64,000 bases of DNA from Alkalicoccus sp. (GCA_007692495.1 REBZ01000152.1:80626-144625), one strand, 5' to 3'. Numbered from the stretch's first letter, positions 26,394 to 35,518 are shown. The notes: a model not told the origin generated them from the letters alone. Translations and numbers: made by a program.

Positions 26394-26500
26394 CAGGCTG
26401 TTAATAAACTATTTTTCAGATATACGGCAGCTGAGCGTCGGGAAGACGTATCCATCCCACCGGATAATAATCGTGAAAGCAGAACTTAATCAATAAGTTG
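26394..26500 (+). repeat. MITE-like repeat family 1, copy 4 (short)
   Basis: Left end CAGGCTGTTAATAAAC and right end ACTTAATCAATAAGTTG, 107 bp apart. A block CCATCCCACCGG also occurs, in reverse, in copy 3. The interior is mostly lost. Its right end abuts the hairpin at 26501. Confidence 0.65.
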
Positions 26501-26531
26501 AAAGGAGGCGCCTGAAAGGGAGGCCTCCTTT
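26501..26531 (+). terminator. Hairpin downstream of the PLD-like gene
   Basis: AAAGGAGGC pairs with GCCTCCTTT around a 13-nt loop. It lies 137 bases after the PLD stop, separated from it by the repeat; probably the gene's original terminator. Confidence 0.65.
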
Positions 26532-26571
26532 ACAAGTAATGGTTCATGGTGTTTATTTGTATAGCTGTGAT

Positions 26572-26875
26572 AAAGTTCGCTGTTGATGACTCGTGAAAAA
26601 AACTCTGCTTCTACCCGGCCTGCCGTGGAGCAGATCTCCGACTGGCACTCCGTCCTGCGGGATCTCCCGGCCTCCTTTTTTCACTGGCATCCGCCGGTTT
26701 CCGCTTCGTTTTTCTCTCCGATTATAAGGAGAAGTGCCTGTTTATCATGAATAAGGTTTCTATTCGTAAAACATGCGCCAAGGTGATTTTTCGAGACGCC
26801 TGCGGAAAAAGATAATTGAAAGCTTTCTCCGCGGGAGGTGAAATGAGCGGCAGGCGCCCTTCCATCAACAAGGAG
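26572..26875 (+). repeat. Repeat family 2, copy A
   Basis: About 304 bp from AAAGTTCGCTGTTGATGA to CCATCAACAAGGAG. The ends carry GTTGATG and CATCAAC, i.e. short inverted ends like those of family 1 but with different interior sequence. GC-rich stems (CCTGCGGA / TCCGCGGG) lie in the right half. It matches 21101-21210 in three ordered blocks. Confidence 0.65.
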
Positions 26876-26965
26876 TTTTACTTAGCCATTTTGTACATAA
26901 TAAAATTACAGTTAATAATTGTGTTCATTTATACAGGATTTGCTGAAATATTTTTAAAAGCCCTT

Positions 26966-27796
26966 TTAAGACGATTCTATTTCTGAAAGAAAGTTCTTAA
27001 TTTCATCGTGGAAGTCTCTGCTCTGATGCAGGGAGTTATGGCCAAAACCTTCCAGCTCTACTTGGTGTACATCTCCGTTCCAGTTATTAAATGTGACATA
27101 GGAGTGATCCGGGGGGATTACTCTGTCCTCTGAAGCGGTAATGCCGAGCAGAGGGGCTTCCGACTGCTCCGCCATATTGCTCACTTCAAAAGGATGGCGG
27201 ATAAACGCAGATATTGGGAGGTACGGATAACGGTGGGACTGAAGTTCTTCGCGGCTGTCATATGGAGATATAAGTATGACACCAGCCGGATCTCTGTTTC
27301 TGGCTGTATGGGCTGCAGGAGCAGTCCCCATACTTCTCCCCATAACTGCAATCCTGCTTTCTTTAACTTTTTCATGAGAAGAGGCATAATCATACAAAAG
27401 AAGAGCATCCTTGAATAACGTGGATTCTTCCGGCTCACCTGAACTGTTTCCATAGCTGCGGTAATTCATGAAAAGAACAGACCAGTCGTCAGGTATATCA
27501 TATTGTTCAATACCCGCAGAAGCTTCTTCTGCGTTCCCTCCGAAATACATAAGCAGCGGGGCGGGCGTTGTACCGGCATGCTGGATCCAGCCGTGCAGAA
27601 TTTCCCCATCCTCTGTTTCAAGATAGAGCTCTTCCGTATTATTCCATTCCGAATTCACTTCGTCGATTCTATCCTCCGTAATGTCTGCCCCAATAAAAAG
27701 CATATCCTCCTGGCTGCCGAGAACCTGCCAGGCATGAAACAAATATACTGCTGAAGCTCCTGTGATTAAAAGTAGAATAACTTTCATAAACGGCAC
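26966..27796 (-). CDS. Membrane-anchored alpha/beta hydrolase
   Basis: A 276-residue serine hydrolase with an N-terminal anchor or signal segment (around residues 4-22). It has an oxyanion region YFGGNAEE, the nucleophile elbow GRSMG, an acid in ITASEDRVIPP and His in GFGHNSLH. It resembles the BEM46/ABHD13-like and YqkD groups of esterases or thioesterases. The GTG at 27796 closely follows AAAGGAGCGG; the ATG three codons on is equally possible. The divergent rluB shares the upstream spacer. Substrate unknown. Confidence 0.8.
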   Translation of the reverse strand: MPFMKVILLLITGASAVYLFHAWQVLGSQEDMLFIGADITEDRIDEVNSEWNNTEELYLETEDGEILHGWIQHAGTTPAPLLMYFGGNAEEASAGIEQYDIPDDWSVLFMNYRSYGNSSGEPEESTLFKDALLLYDYASSHEKVKESRIAVMGRSMGTAPAAHTARNRDPAGVILISPYDSREELQSHRYPYLPISAFIRHPFEVSNMAEQSEAPLLGITASEDRVIPPDHSYVTFNNWNGDVHQVELEGFGHNSLHQSRDFHDEIKNFLSEIESS

Positions 27797-27957
27797 CCGC
27801 TCCTTTCATAAGTTTATATGTTTTTATTCTTTCCGACTGTCGGGTGGAAGCTGTGGCTTCAGCCTTTCTTTCGTGCGAATTCCGCGGTACAATATATTAC
27901 TGGGGCTGTATATACCCGTAGTCGTTGTCGTGATGATAACATAAAGGAGAGATTGTA

Positions 27958-28677
27958 ATGGAAAGACTTCAAAAAATAATAGCAAATGCCGGTATTACAT
28001 CGAGAAGAAAAGCAGAGACGCTTATTACCGGCGGTAAAGTCAAGGTTAACGGTGAAACAGTCAAAGAACTGGGATTTAAAGCCGACATTCACCAGGATGA
28101 AATTATTGTTAATGGAGTACCGCTTGAAAAAGAAGAGCCGGTATACTTCCTGCTTTATAAACCATCGAACGTTATTTCCAGTGTGAAGGATGAATCCGGC
28201 AGAAAGGTTGTCACGGACTATATTCCTGCAGAGCAGCGGATATATCCAGTAGGGAGGCTTGATTTTGATACTTCAGGCGTCCTGATCATGACGAACGATG
28301 GTGAGTTTGCCAATATGCTTATGCATCCGAAATACAAAGTGGAAAAAATGTACATTGCCAAGGTTGAGGGAATTCCGTCGAAACAGGCTGTACAGAAGCT
28401 GAACAGAGGAGTAAAGCTGGATGATGGCAAGACAGCTCCTGCCTTCGCGAAAGTCCGCAAAACAGATAATAAAAAAGGCACTGCAATTATTGAACTCACG
28501 ATTCATGAGGGCCGGAACCGGCAGGTGCGAAGAATGCTGGAAGCAGTGGGGCATCCTGTAATTAAGCTGAAAAGGGAACGCTACGGGATTCTCGATTTAA
28601 AAGGAATGAATGCCGGCGAATACCGGGAGTTAAAGCCTCATGAAGTAAAAAAGCTGCGTGAACTCTCTGTCACATAA
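27958..28677 (+). CDS. rluB: 23S rRNA pseudouridine synthase RluB
   Basis: A 239-residue RsuA/RluB family enzyme. It has an N-terminal S4 RNA-binding domain (ERLQKIIANAGITSRRKAE) and a catalytic domain with Asp in VGRLDFDTSGVLI and the family end EGRNRQVRRMLEAVGHPV. It isomerises a uridine in 23S rRNA helix 89. The order rluB-resABCDE is as in B. subtilis (ypuL). AAAGGAGAG precedes the ATG. Confidence 0.94.
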   Translation: MERLQKIIANAGITSRRKAETLITGGKVKVNGETVKELGFKADIHQDEIIVNGVPLEKEEPVYFLLYKPSNVISSVKDESGRKVVTDYIPAEQRIYPVGRLDFDTSGVLIMTNDGEFANMLMHPKYKVEKMYIAKVEGIPSKQAVQKLNRGVKLDDGKTAPAFAKVRKTDNKKGTAIIELTIHEGRNRQVRRMLEAVGHPVIKLKRERYGILDLKGMNAGEYRELKPHEVKKLRELSVT

Positions 28678-28777
28678 ATTTCAATAAAGTATTATTATTC
28701 ATGCCTGTAGTTTTTGAATACAAATGATAAGATAGATGGGAAACGGTCAAAAAACCTATTTTCTAGGGGGATGCCTT

Positions 28778-29305
28778 ATGAAAAAAAAGCGTCTCTGGAT
28801 GCGGACAACAATACTGCTCGTTATGCTTGCAGCTATAGGATATACATTCTATAACCATTTTTCGGAAGAAAGAGGACTGGTGGATCAGGGGGATGAAGCC
28901 CCGAACTTTGTCCTGGAGGATATGGAGGGTGAACGGGTTGAACTTTCCGATCTGCAGGGGCAGGGGGTTTATATGAACTTCTGGGCAACCTACTGTACCT
29001 ACTGCCGCGATAAAATGCAGGTGCTGAACGATCATTACGAAGAGTACGAAGAAATGGGTGTGAAGGTGCTTAACATCAACGTGGATGAAACTACGCTTCA
29101 GGTAGAACGGCACGAGCAGCGGTATGATCTTGATTTTGATTTGTATATAGACCGGAACATGCTGGTTGGCAATGCCTACGGGGTAGGGGTACTCCCGTCC
29201 GTATATCTTATTGACGATCAGGGAGAGGTAAAAGAGCGTCAAGTTGGAGGGAAAACAGAAGATCAGGTAATTGCTTCTCTTGACAGCCTCGTGCCGGAAA
29301 ATTAA
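28778..29305 (+). CDS. resA: Cytochrome-c biogenesis thiol-disulfide oxidoreductase ResA
   Basis: A 175-residue membrane-anchored thioredoxin-fold protein (anchor about residues 5-24) that reduces the CxxCH cysteines of apocytochrome c outside the membrane. The active site reads WATYCTYC (Cys73, Cys76); B. subtilis ResA has CEPC, so both middle residues differ. A cis-proline segment GVLPSVYLIDD is normal. It heads resABC with 12- and 1-base gaps. The ATG at 28778 follows AGGGGGATG; earlier in-frame codons are not supported. Confidence 0.92.
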   Translation: MKKKRLWMRTTILLVMLAAIGYTFYNHFSEERGLVDQGDEAPNFVLEDMEGERVELSDLQGQGVYMNFWATYCTYCRDKMQVLNDHYEEYEEMGVKVLNINVDETTLQVERHEQRYDLDFDLYIDRNMLVGNAYGVGVLPSVYLIDDQGEVKERQVGGKTEDQVIASLDSLVPEN

Positions 29306-29317
29306 TGGGGGATTTGT

Positions 29318-30988
29318 ATGAACAAAGAAACATGTGAATGCGGACATAAAAACCCTTATGGGACGTACTTATGTGAATCGTGCGGGAAACCGCTGAAAGA
29401 AGACGGGCGCCTTGCCAACATGAGGTATGAAGGGGTCGCCAGACGTTCCCAGACGTACAGCCGCTCCGTTATTGATAAGATATGGAATTTCTTTTCCTCG
29501 GTAAAAGTAGGTATTTGGATTATCGTGCTGATTCTTCTCACATCTTCCATCGGGACATTGTTTCCACAGGAGATGTATATTCCACCGGGAGAGGATCCTG
29601 CATTATACTATGCTCAGGAGTACGGCATACTCGGACAGCTCTACTACGATCTGGGATTTCATAACCTGTACAGCTCCTGGTGGTATATGCTGCTCATAGC
29701 TGCCCTGGGAATTTCGCTTGTAATAGCGAGCCTCGACAGATTTGTACCGCTTTACCGGGCATTGAAAAAGCAGCGGGTGACAAGACACGCCGCCTTCATG
29801 AAAAAGCAGAGGGTGTACGGAGAAGGTATTTCTTCAAATGCGGACCTTGAAGGCGTAAAAGATAAGCTGAAGTCCAAAAGGTACAAAGTCCGCGAAGAGA
29901 ATGGAAATCTCCTGGCGGAAAAAGGACGCTTCGCCCGCTGGGGACCTTACGTCAACCACATTGGACTGATTATTTTCCTTATCGGAGGAATGCTCCGCTT
30001 TTTTCCGGGAATGTATCTTGACGATTACGTCTGGATCCGGGAAGGTGAAACAGAAGTAATCAGCGGAACGGATGGGGAATATTTTGTTGAAAATAATGAA
30101 TTTCTCGTCGAATTATATGATGAGCAGGACGAGGATATTTTTCAGGAAGCATTAATGCGGGAAGATGCGCCGGTCGTTTCCAACTATCAGACAAACGCCA
30201 GCCTTTATAAACGTTCGGAAGGCGGCAGCATTGGAAGTGAAACAGAGCTTGAGCATATTAAAGATCATGATATCAGAGTAAATGAGCCGCTCACTTTCGA
30301 AGGTATTTCTCTTTACCAGGTGGATTATAAGATTAACGAACTTTCTAATTTCACTTTTACCCTGGAATCAGAAACAGTGGAGGAAGAACAGCTGGAAGAA
30401 GTAGTTTTCAACGTGGATCTGAATGATCCGCAGATGCATTATGATTTTGATAACGGCTATCAGGTGGAAATTATCGAGTATTTCCCTAATTTTTATGTGA
30501 GTGACGATGGAGAACCGATGACGATGAACCGCGTGCCGGACAATCCTCGAATTATTTTTGAAGTTTTTCCGCCGGATACAGATCCGGAAACAGAAACGGG
30601 AGAAATCAGTATGATCGGTGTGCAGGTCAATGAGGCTTTGAATGAGGGGCACGAGCACCGGATCAGCATGCAGGACGTGGAACTCGTGGATGTTACCGGA
30701 TTGACTGTGCGCAGAGACCATACGCTGCCAATAATCATCGTTGGGGGATCTATTTTCATGGTCGGTCTCATCCAGGGATCCTACTGGCATCACCGGAGAA
30801 TATGGATTCAGCAGAAAGATGGCCGGCTGCTGGTTGCAGGGCACGCCAATAAAAACTGGCATGCATTGAAAAATGATATCGCATTTATCAGTGAAGGAAC
30901 CAATCTGCCTGAAGTTCATGATCAGCTGGATGAAGAAGAGAAAATAGAAGAAGACAAATCGAAGATGAATGAAGGAGGCAGCCGATAA
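29318..30988 (+). CDS. resB: Cytochrome c biogenesis protein ResB
   Basis: A 556-residue polytopic membrane protein of the system II (Ccs) haem ligation complex, working with ResC to deliver haem and attach it to apocytochrome c. The N-terminus carries a cytoplasmic zinc-ribbon-like CECGHKNPYGTYLCESCG, as in B. subtilis ResB. Membrane segments lie around residues 65, 125 and 215, with a large extracytoplasmic domain and a last span near residue 470. The external domain is strongly acidic, in line with a saline habitat. Confidence 0.94.
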   Translation: MNKETCECGHKNPYGTYLCESCGKPLKEDGRLANMRYEGVARRSQTYSRSVIDKIWNFFSSVKVGIWIIVLILLTSSIGTLFPQEMYIPPGEDPALYYAQEYGILGQLYYDLGFHNLYSSWWYMLLIAALGISLVIASLDRFVPLYRALKKQRVTRHAAFMKKQRVYGEGISSNADLEGVKDKLKSKRYKVREENGNLLAEKGRFARWGPYVNHIGLIIFLIGGMLRFFPGMYLDDYVWIREGETEVISGTDGEYFVENNEFLVELYDEQDEDIFQEALMREDAPVVSNYQTNASLYKRSEGGSIGSETELEHIKDHDIRVNEPLTFEGISLYQVDYKINELSNFTFTLESETVEEEQLEEVVFNVDLNDPQMHYDFDNGYQVEIIEYFPNFYVSDDGEPMTMNRVPDNPRIIFEVFPPDTDPETETGEISMIGVQVNEALNEGHEHRISMQDVELVDVTGLTVRRDHTLPIIIVGGSIFMVGLIQGSYWHHRRIWIQQKDGRLLVAGHANKNWHALKNDIAFISEGTNLPEVHDQLDEEEKIEEDKSKMNEGGSR

Positions 30989-30989
30989 A

Positions 30990-32174
30990 ATGTTTGAGTT
31001 AAGCAGCACGCTTCTGTTTGTCGCATTCGGTCTGTATATGGCCGCAACAATTTTCTTTGCGGTCTCAATTACAGGGAAAAAATTCAAAAACCGCAGGGGA
31101 TTAGAGGCCAATAAATCCGGACTGTTTGGTTATATCAGTGCCGTGGCCGGACTGATCTCCGCTCTGGCTTACTTCGTAGCCAGGTGGCTCGCAGTAGGAT
31201 ACGCTCCGGTGAGTAATATGTTTGAATACACTACAGCTCTCGGAATCGCTATGTCTCTAGCTTTTGTGATAATTTATCCGATTTACAAAAATAATTATCT
31301 CGGCCTCTTTACGATGCCTGTTGTTATGCTTATTATTGCTTATGCTTCCATGTTTCCTGTAGAAGCTCAGCCGCTGATACCGGCGCTTCAGTCCAACTGG
31401 CTGTTTATTCACGTTATTACTACAGCTATTGGTCAGGGAATTCTAGCGATCGGCTTTGCTGCAGGGGTCCTGTACCTCGTTAGAATGATTGATTTTACGA
31501 AAGCTTCCAAGAAAGTAAAAGGCATAGAATTTATTATGTTTACACTTCTTGCAACGGTAGCCTATGTAATGATCGGTATTGGTTTTGGGGCTGCCGATTA
31601 TACCGCAACATTTGAGTACGTCAATGAATTTGGGGAAACGGCGGAAATCGACTATGTGCTGCCTCCTATTGTAGGGCCGAATGAAGGAGAACTCGTGTCC
31701 GAACAAGGTTTTAACCCTGTTATTTCCATGCCGGAATTCATTCGAAGTGACGACGTAAATACTGTTCTTTGGTCCGTCCTGGGCGGGTTACTTCTTTACG
31801 GCGGGCTCCGCTTCGGCTTTAGAAAACCCGTAGCCGGAGCGCTGCAGCCGCTCGTGCGCAATGTAAATCCTCAGACGGTGGATGAAATAAGCTACCGCGC
31901 TATTGCTATTGGTTTCCCGGTGTTTACTCTCGGAGGGCTGATTTTCGCAATGATCTGGGCACAGATTGCCTGGACACGTTTCTGGGGGTGGGACCCAAAG
32001 GAAGTATGGGCTCTTATCACGTTTTTATTTTATGCGGCGTATCTTCATCTTCGCCTTTCGCGTGGCTGGCACGGAGAGAAAAGTGCCTGGCTTTGTGTAA
32101 TTGGTTTTGCTTTGATCATGTTTAACCTGATTTTTGTAAACCTGATAATCGCCGGACTTCACTCTTATGCTTAA
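30990..32174 (+). CDS. resC: Cytochrome c biogenesis protein ResC (CcsA)
   Basis: A 394-residue polytopic haem-handling protein, partner of ResB. The WWD-type haem-binding segment RFWGWDPKEVWALITF (around residue 335) and surrounding conserved histidines identify the CcsA family. The ATG at 30990 follows AAGGAGG and stands one base after the resB stop; seven upstream in-frame codons are rejected. A 12-bp hairpin follows and separates it from resD. Confidence 0.94.
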   Translation: MFELSSTLLFVAFGLYMAATIFFAVSITGKKFKNRRGLEANKSGLFGYISAVAGLISALAYFVARWLAVGYAPVSNMFEYTTALGIAMSLAFVIIYPIYKNNYLGLFTMPVVMLIIAYASMFPVEAQPLIPALQSNWLFIHVITTAIGQGILAIGFAAGVLYLVRMIDFTKASKKVKGIEFIMFTLLATVAYVMIGIGFGAADYTATFEYVNEFGETAEIDYVLPPIVGPNEGELVSEQGFNPVISMPEFIRSDDVNTVLWSVLGGLLLYGGLRFGFRKPVAGALQPLVRNVNPQTVDEISYRAIAIGFPVFTLGGLIFAMIWAQIAWTRFWGWDPKEVWALITFLFYAAYLHLRLSRGWHGEKSAWLCVIGFALIMFNLIFVNLIIAGLHSYA

Positions 32175-32200
32175 CTTCGATACAATATAAATATGTAATG

Positions 32201-32236
32201 AAAAGGCTGTCCGATAAGTGCATTGGACAGCCTTTT
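32201..32236 (+). terminator. Terminator-like hairpin between resC and resD
   Basis: AAAAGGCTGTCC pairs perfectly with GGACAGCCTTTT around a 12-nt loop. The T-run is only four long and lies inside the stem. It ends four bases before the resD GGAGGG, so it could attenuate read-through into resDE. Confidence 0.75.
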
Positions 32237-32251
32237 GCTGGAGGGATAATA

Positions 32252-32974
32252 ATGAATGAAGAATCAACGAGTATTCTTGTGGTAGATGATGAAGAACGTA
32301 TAAGGCGTCTGCTGAGAATGTACCTTGAAAAAGAGCAGTACACAGTAAACGATGCTGAAAATGGTGAATCAGCACTGGAAATGGCTTTAAACAAAGATTT
32401 TGACCTTATAATTCTCGATTTAATGATGCCGGGAATGGATGGAATTGAAGTCTGTGAAGAAATACGCAAACAAAAAGCGACTCCGATTATTATGCTGACA
32501 GCAAAAGGAGAGGAAGTGAACCGGGTCCAGGGCTTCGAAGCAGGAACCGATGATTACATCGTAAAACCATTCAGTCCGCGGGAAGTAGTGCTGCGTGTCA
32601 AAGCGCTGCTGCGACGGTCCTCTTCCACTAAGTTTCTTCAGACAGAAACAAAAACGAAGGAATTGTTTGAATTTCCTCATCTTACTATCGATAACGAAGC
32701 CCACCGGGTCACTGTGGATGGGAGACTCATTAACTTAACACCAAAAGAGTACGAGCTGCTGCTTTACCTTGCACAGGCACCGGATAAAGTATTTGCGAGG
32801 GAGCAGCTTTTAAAGGACGTATGGAACTATGAATTTTTCGGAGATTTGAGAACCGTGGATACTCATGTCAAAAGACTTCGCGAAAAACTGAGTCACGAAG
32901 AGCCGAAAGCTGCTGAGATGATTAAGACAGTCTGGGGGGTAGGCTATAAGTTCGAGGTTCAGGATCAGGCATGA
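32252..32974 (+). CDS. resD: Redox response regulator ResD
   Basis: A 240-residue OmpR/PhoB-type regulator. The receiver domain carries VVDDEE, the phospho-acceptor Asp56 in LIILDLMMPG, and Lys in YIVKPF. The C-terminal winged helix (from about residue 135) has LTPKEYELLLYLAQ and RTVDTHVKRLREKL. In B. subtilis ResDE activates aerobic and anaerobic respiration genes. The ATG at 32252 follows GGAGGG. It overlaps resE (ATGA). The hairpin just upstream suggests partly independent expression. Confidence 0.94.
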   Translation: MNEESTSILVVDDEERIRRLLRMYLEKEQYTVNDAENGESALEMALNKDFDLIILDLMMPGMDGIEVCEEIRKQKATPIIMLTAKGEEVNRVQGFEAGTDDYIVKPFSPREVVLRVKALLRRSSSTKFLQTETKTKELFEFPHLTIDNEAHRVTVDGRLINLTPKEYELLLYLAQAPDKVFAREQLLKDVWNYEFFGDLRTVDTHVKRLREKLSHEEPKAAEMIKTVWGVGYKFEVQDQA

Positions 32975-34785
32975 TGTTTTGGAGAAGCGTTGTAGGGAAG
33001 CTGTGGTTTACTATACTTCTTCTTGTTTCAGTAGTCCTTTTAGTCCTGACTGTACTTCTAATGGAGTATTTCGAAAGGTTTCATACTGAGCAGGCAGAAG
33101 GAGAACTGCTGAATCATGCAAATCTTATCGTAACTTTTCTTGAAAACGAATCCACAGAGGATGCCGCAGTCAATGTAAGTCAAATTATTTCGGAATCCTA
33201 TGCGGCCAGGGCACTCGTGATCGGAGAAGATGATTACTGGTATACTTCAGAAGAAGATGAGAAGTCGATACCACTCTCTCTGTTTTATGAAGATGAAAAT
33301 CTTTCTGATGTACTCCATGAGGATGCAACAGTAATTACTCATGGGGACTTTACGGATGCCAGCCGGGAAGGACGCAGCGGCGAAATTATAGTCGTTGGAA
33401 TGCCTGTAAGTTTCGCAGGCGGGGAAGAAGGTTCACTCTTCTTATATCAGTCTCTGGATGTTATTGAAGAAGCCTCTGACCAGACGAAGCAGATTATCTT
33501 TTTTTCTGCAGGAATAGCAATTATTCTGACTACAGTTTTTGCGTTTTTTCTGACTTCCCGGATTACAGCTCCACTGAGGCAGATGCGGGCGGCATCACTT
33601 GAAGTGGCAAAAGGCAACTTTGATACAAAAATCCCTATTCAGACAAAAGACGAAATCGGACTTCTTGCGATGGCGTTTAACCGGATGCGAAGAGCACTTA
33701 ATACAAACCTGCATGCACTTAACCAGGAGAAGGAGCAGCTGTCAAGAATACTGAGTTCCATGGCTGACGGAGTAATGACGTTCGATAAACGTGGGCAGGT
33801 GAAAATTACGAACCCTCCTGCCGGGGAATTTATCGATGCCTGGAGATATGAAGAACAGGTTTCCAGCGGGGAAGAACCATTTCATTTGAAGGAGCTTTTT
33901 GATCAGGTCGTTTCTGACGAAGAAGAAGTTGTTGATGAGATCGTTATTCAGGGAAGAACATGGGTGATATTAATGACGCCGCTCTATGATAATGAAGCAA
34001 TCCGGGGGGCCGTCGCCGTTCTGCGTGATATGACAGAGGAGCGTCAGCATGATAAACTGCGTAAAGACTTTATTGCCAACGTCTCCCATGAACTGCGTAC
34101 GCCGATCTCACTGCTCCAGGGATACAGCGAAGCAATTGTAGATGGTATTGCTGAAACAGAAGAAGAAAAGAAAGAAATGGCCCGCATCATTTACGATGAA
34201 TCGCTTCGGATCGGCAGGCTAGTCAACGAACTGCTTGATTTAGCGAGAATGGAAGCAGGATACTTCAGCCTTTCCAGAGAACAGGTTAACATTCCTTCCT
34301 TTGCAGATAAAATGCTGAGAAAATTTCAGGTGATTGCCCGTGAACAGCATGTGGATCTGCAGGGGGATATCAGTCCGCCGGCTAAAGAGGTATTTGCAGA
34401 TCCGGACCGTCTTGAACAAGTCGTAACTAATTTGATTGATAATGCTATCAGACATACACCAGAGTATGGGAAAGTCATTTTTAAAGTGTATGGAACAGAA
34501 TCAGGTCTGAAAATTGATATAAAAGATACAGGTTCGGGTATACCCGAGGAAGATCTTCCTTTTGTATTTGAAAGGTTTTATAAAGCGGATAAAGCAAGGA
34601 CGAGAGGAAGAGCAGGAACTGGTCTCGGGCTGGCAATTGTTAAAAACATCGTCGATGCCCATAATGGTAAAGTAACTGTTCACAGTAAATTGGAGGAAGG
34701 CACAACGTTTACTGTCATGCTTCCTTTTGCGGAACCGGACAGTTTACAGAAAAACACATTTCAGGATGGACGAATTTCCGACTAA
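32971..34785 (+). CDS. resE: Redox sensor histidine kinase ResE
   Basis: A 604-residue membrane kinase. It has two membrane spans (around 12-30 and 172-192) bracketing an acidic extracytoplasmic domain, a HAMP linker (TAPLRQMRAASLEVAKGN), a PAS-like domain (about 255-360), the HisKA box VSHELRTP (His373) and an HATPase with NLIDNAIRHTPE, DTGSGIPEED and GTGLGLAIVKNIV. The domain order matches B. subtilis ResE. It is coupled to resD by a four-base overlap. It is followed 19 bases later by an adenosyltransferase gene. Confidence 0.94.
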   Translation: MMFWRSVVGKLWFTILLLVSVVLLVLTVLLMEYFERFHTEQAEGELLNHANLIVTFLENESTEDAAVNVSQIISESYAARALVIGEDDYWYTSEEDEKSIPLSLFYEDENLSDVLHEDATVITHGDFTDASREGRSGEIIVVGMPVSFAGGEEGSLFLYQSLDVIEEASDQTKQIIFFSAGIAIILTTVFAFFLTSRITAPLRQMRAASLEVAKGNFDTKIPIQTKDEIGLLAMAFNRMRRALNTNLHALNQEKEQLSRILSSMADGVMTFDKRGQVKITNPPAGEFIDAWRYEEQVSSGEEPFHLKELFDQVVSDEEEVVDEIVIQGRTWVILMTPLYDNEAIRGAVAVLRDMTEERQHDKLRKDFIANVSHELRTPISLLQGYSEAIVDGIAETEEEKKEMARIIYDESLRIGRLVNELLDLARMEAGYFSLSREQVNIPSFADKMLRKFQVIAREQHVDLQGDISPPAKEVFADPDRLEQVVTNLIDNAIRHTPEYGKVIFKVYGTESGLKIDIKDTGSGIPEEDLPFVFERFYKADKARTRGRAGTGLGLAIVKNIVDAHNGKVTVHSKLEEGTTFTVMLPFAEPDSLQKNTFQDGRISD

Positions 34786-34804
34786 CAGAAAGAAGGTGCT
34801 TATC

Positions 34805-35362
34805 ATGAAAATTTATACGAAAAAAGGGGACAAAGGAGAAACTCAGCTGATCGGCAGGAGAGTGCGCAAAACGAATTCAAGGGTAGAAGCTTACGGCACT
34901 GTCGATGAATTAAACAGTTTTATCGGAGTGGCTGCCGTGGCGCTAAAATCGGATAAAACAAAAGATATTTACGAGGAGCTGCTTACAATTCAGCACGAGC
35001 TTTTTGATCTCGGAGGAGATCTTGCCAATGTGAGCGGGAAGACAGAATGGGCACTGAATCCTGAATCGGTGGAAAGACTGGAACTGCGTATTGATGCATA
35101 CTGGGATGAATCGCCCCCAATAAACACTTTTATTCTTCCCGGAGGTCATGAAGGAGCTGCCCATCTCCATGTTTGCCGTACGGTCGCTAGAAGGGCGGAA
35201 AGGCTGGCAAGCGGAATAGATGATGACGATCCCCTGCCACCTGCAGCCCTTCCATACTTAAACCGGATCTCTGACTTTTTCTTTGCTGCAGCCCGTGCAG
35301 TGAATGCCCGTACCGGATATGAGGATATACTGTATGCGCGGGGAAAGAACGAATTTAAATAA
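34805..35362 (+). CDS. Cob(I)alamin adenosyltransferase, PduO type (YvqK-like)
   Basis: A 185-residue corrinoid adenosyltransferase of the PduO fold. The ATP-binding N-terminus YTKKGDKGETQLIG (residues 4-17) is followed by AYGTVDELNSFIG and the C-terminal helices with VCRTVARRAERL (around 120) and LPYLNRISDFFF. It makes adenosylcobalamin from cob(I)alamin and ATP. GAAGGTG stands upstream of the ATG at 34805. It follows resE closely and may be co-transcribed. Adenosylcobalamin is the chromophore that the CarH/LitR-like protein at 48279 would need. Confidence 0.92.
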   Translation: MKIYTKKGDKGETQLIGRRVRKTNSRVEAYGTVDELNSFIGVAAVALKSDKTKDIYEELLTIQHELFDLGGDLANVSGKTEWALNPESVERLELRIDAYWDESPPINTFILPGGHEGAAHLHVCRTVARRAERLASGIDDDDPLPPAALPYLNRISDFFFAAARAVNARTGYEDILYARGKNEFK

Positions 35363-35473
35363 TTATGTTCAAAAAAAGGCTTCACAACCTAATTAAAAAT
35401 CCTTTCCAGATTAATTATTAAGCAGGTTTTATCTGCCTACACGGTGGGGAGAAGAAAATATGTGTCCTGATAA

Positions 35474-35514
35474 CAGAATAATTATTCCATTTTTATAACT
35501 TAATCAATAAGTTG
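35474..35514 (+). repeat. MITE-like repeat family 1, copy 5 (right-end remnant)
   Basis: Contains CAGAATAATTATTCCAT, matching the palindromic block CTGGAATAACTATTCTG of other copies, and ends in ACTTAATCAATAAGTTGA. GAATAATTATTC is a perfect palindrome. The left part is not recognisable. The end lies four bases from the terminator of the minus-strand lipoprotein gene. Confidence 0.6.
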
Positions 35515-35518
35515 AAGA

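Larger units (their letters stand above)
26365..26965. other. Repeat-rich non-coding spacer
   Basis: Six hundred bases with no gene, consisting of a short family-1 repeat, a hairpin and a family-2 repeat, in that order. Confidence 0.6.
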
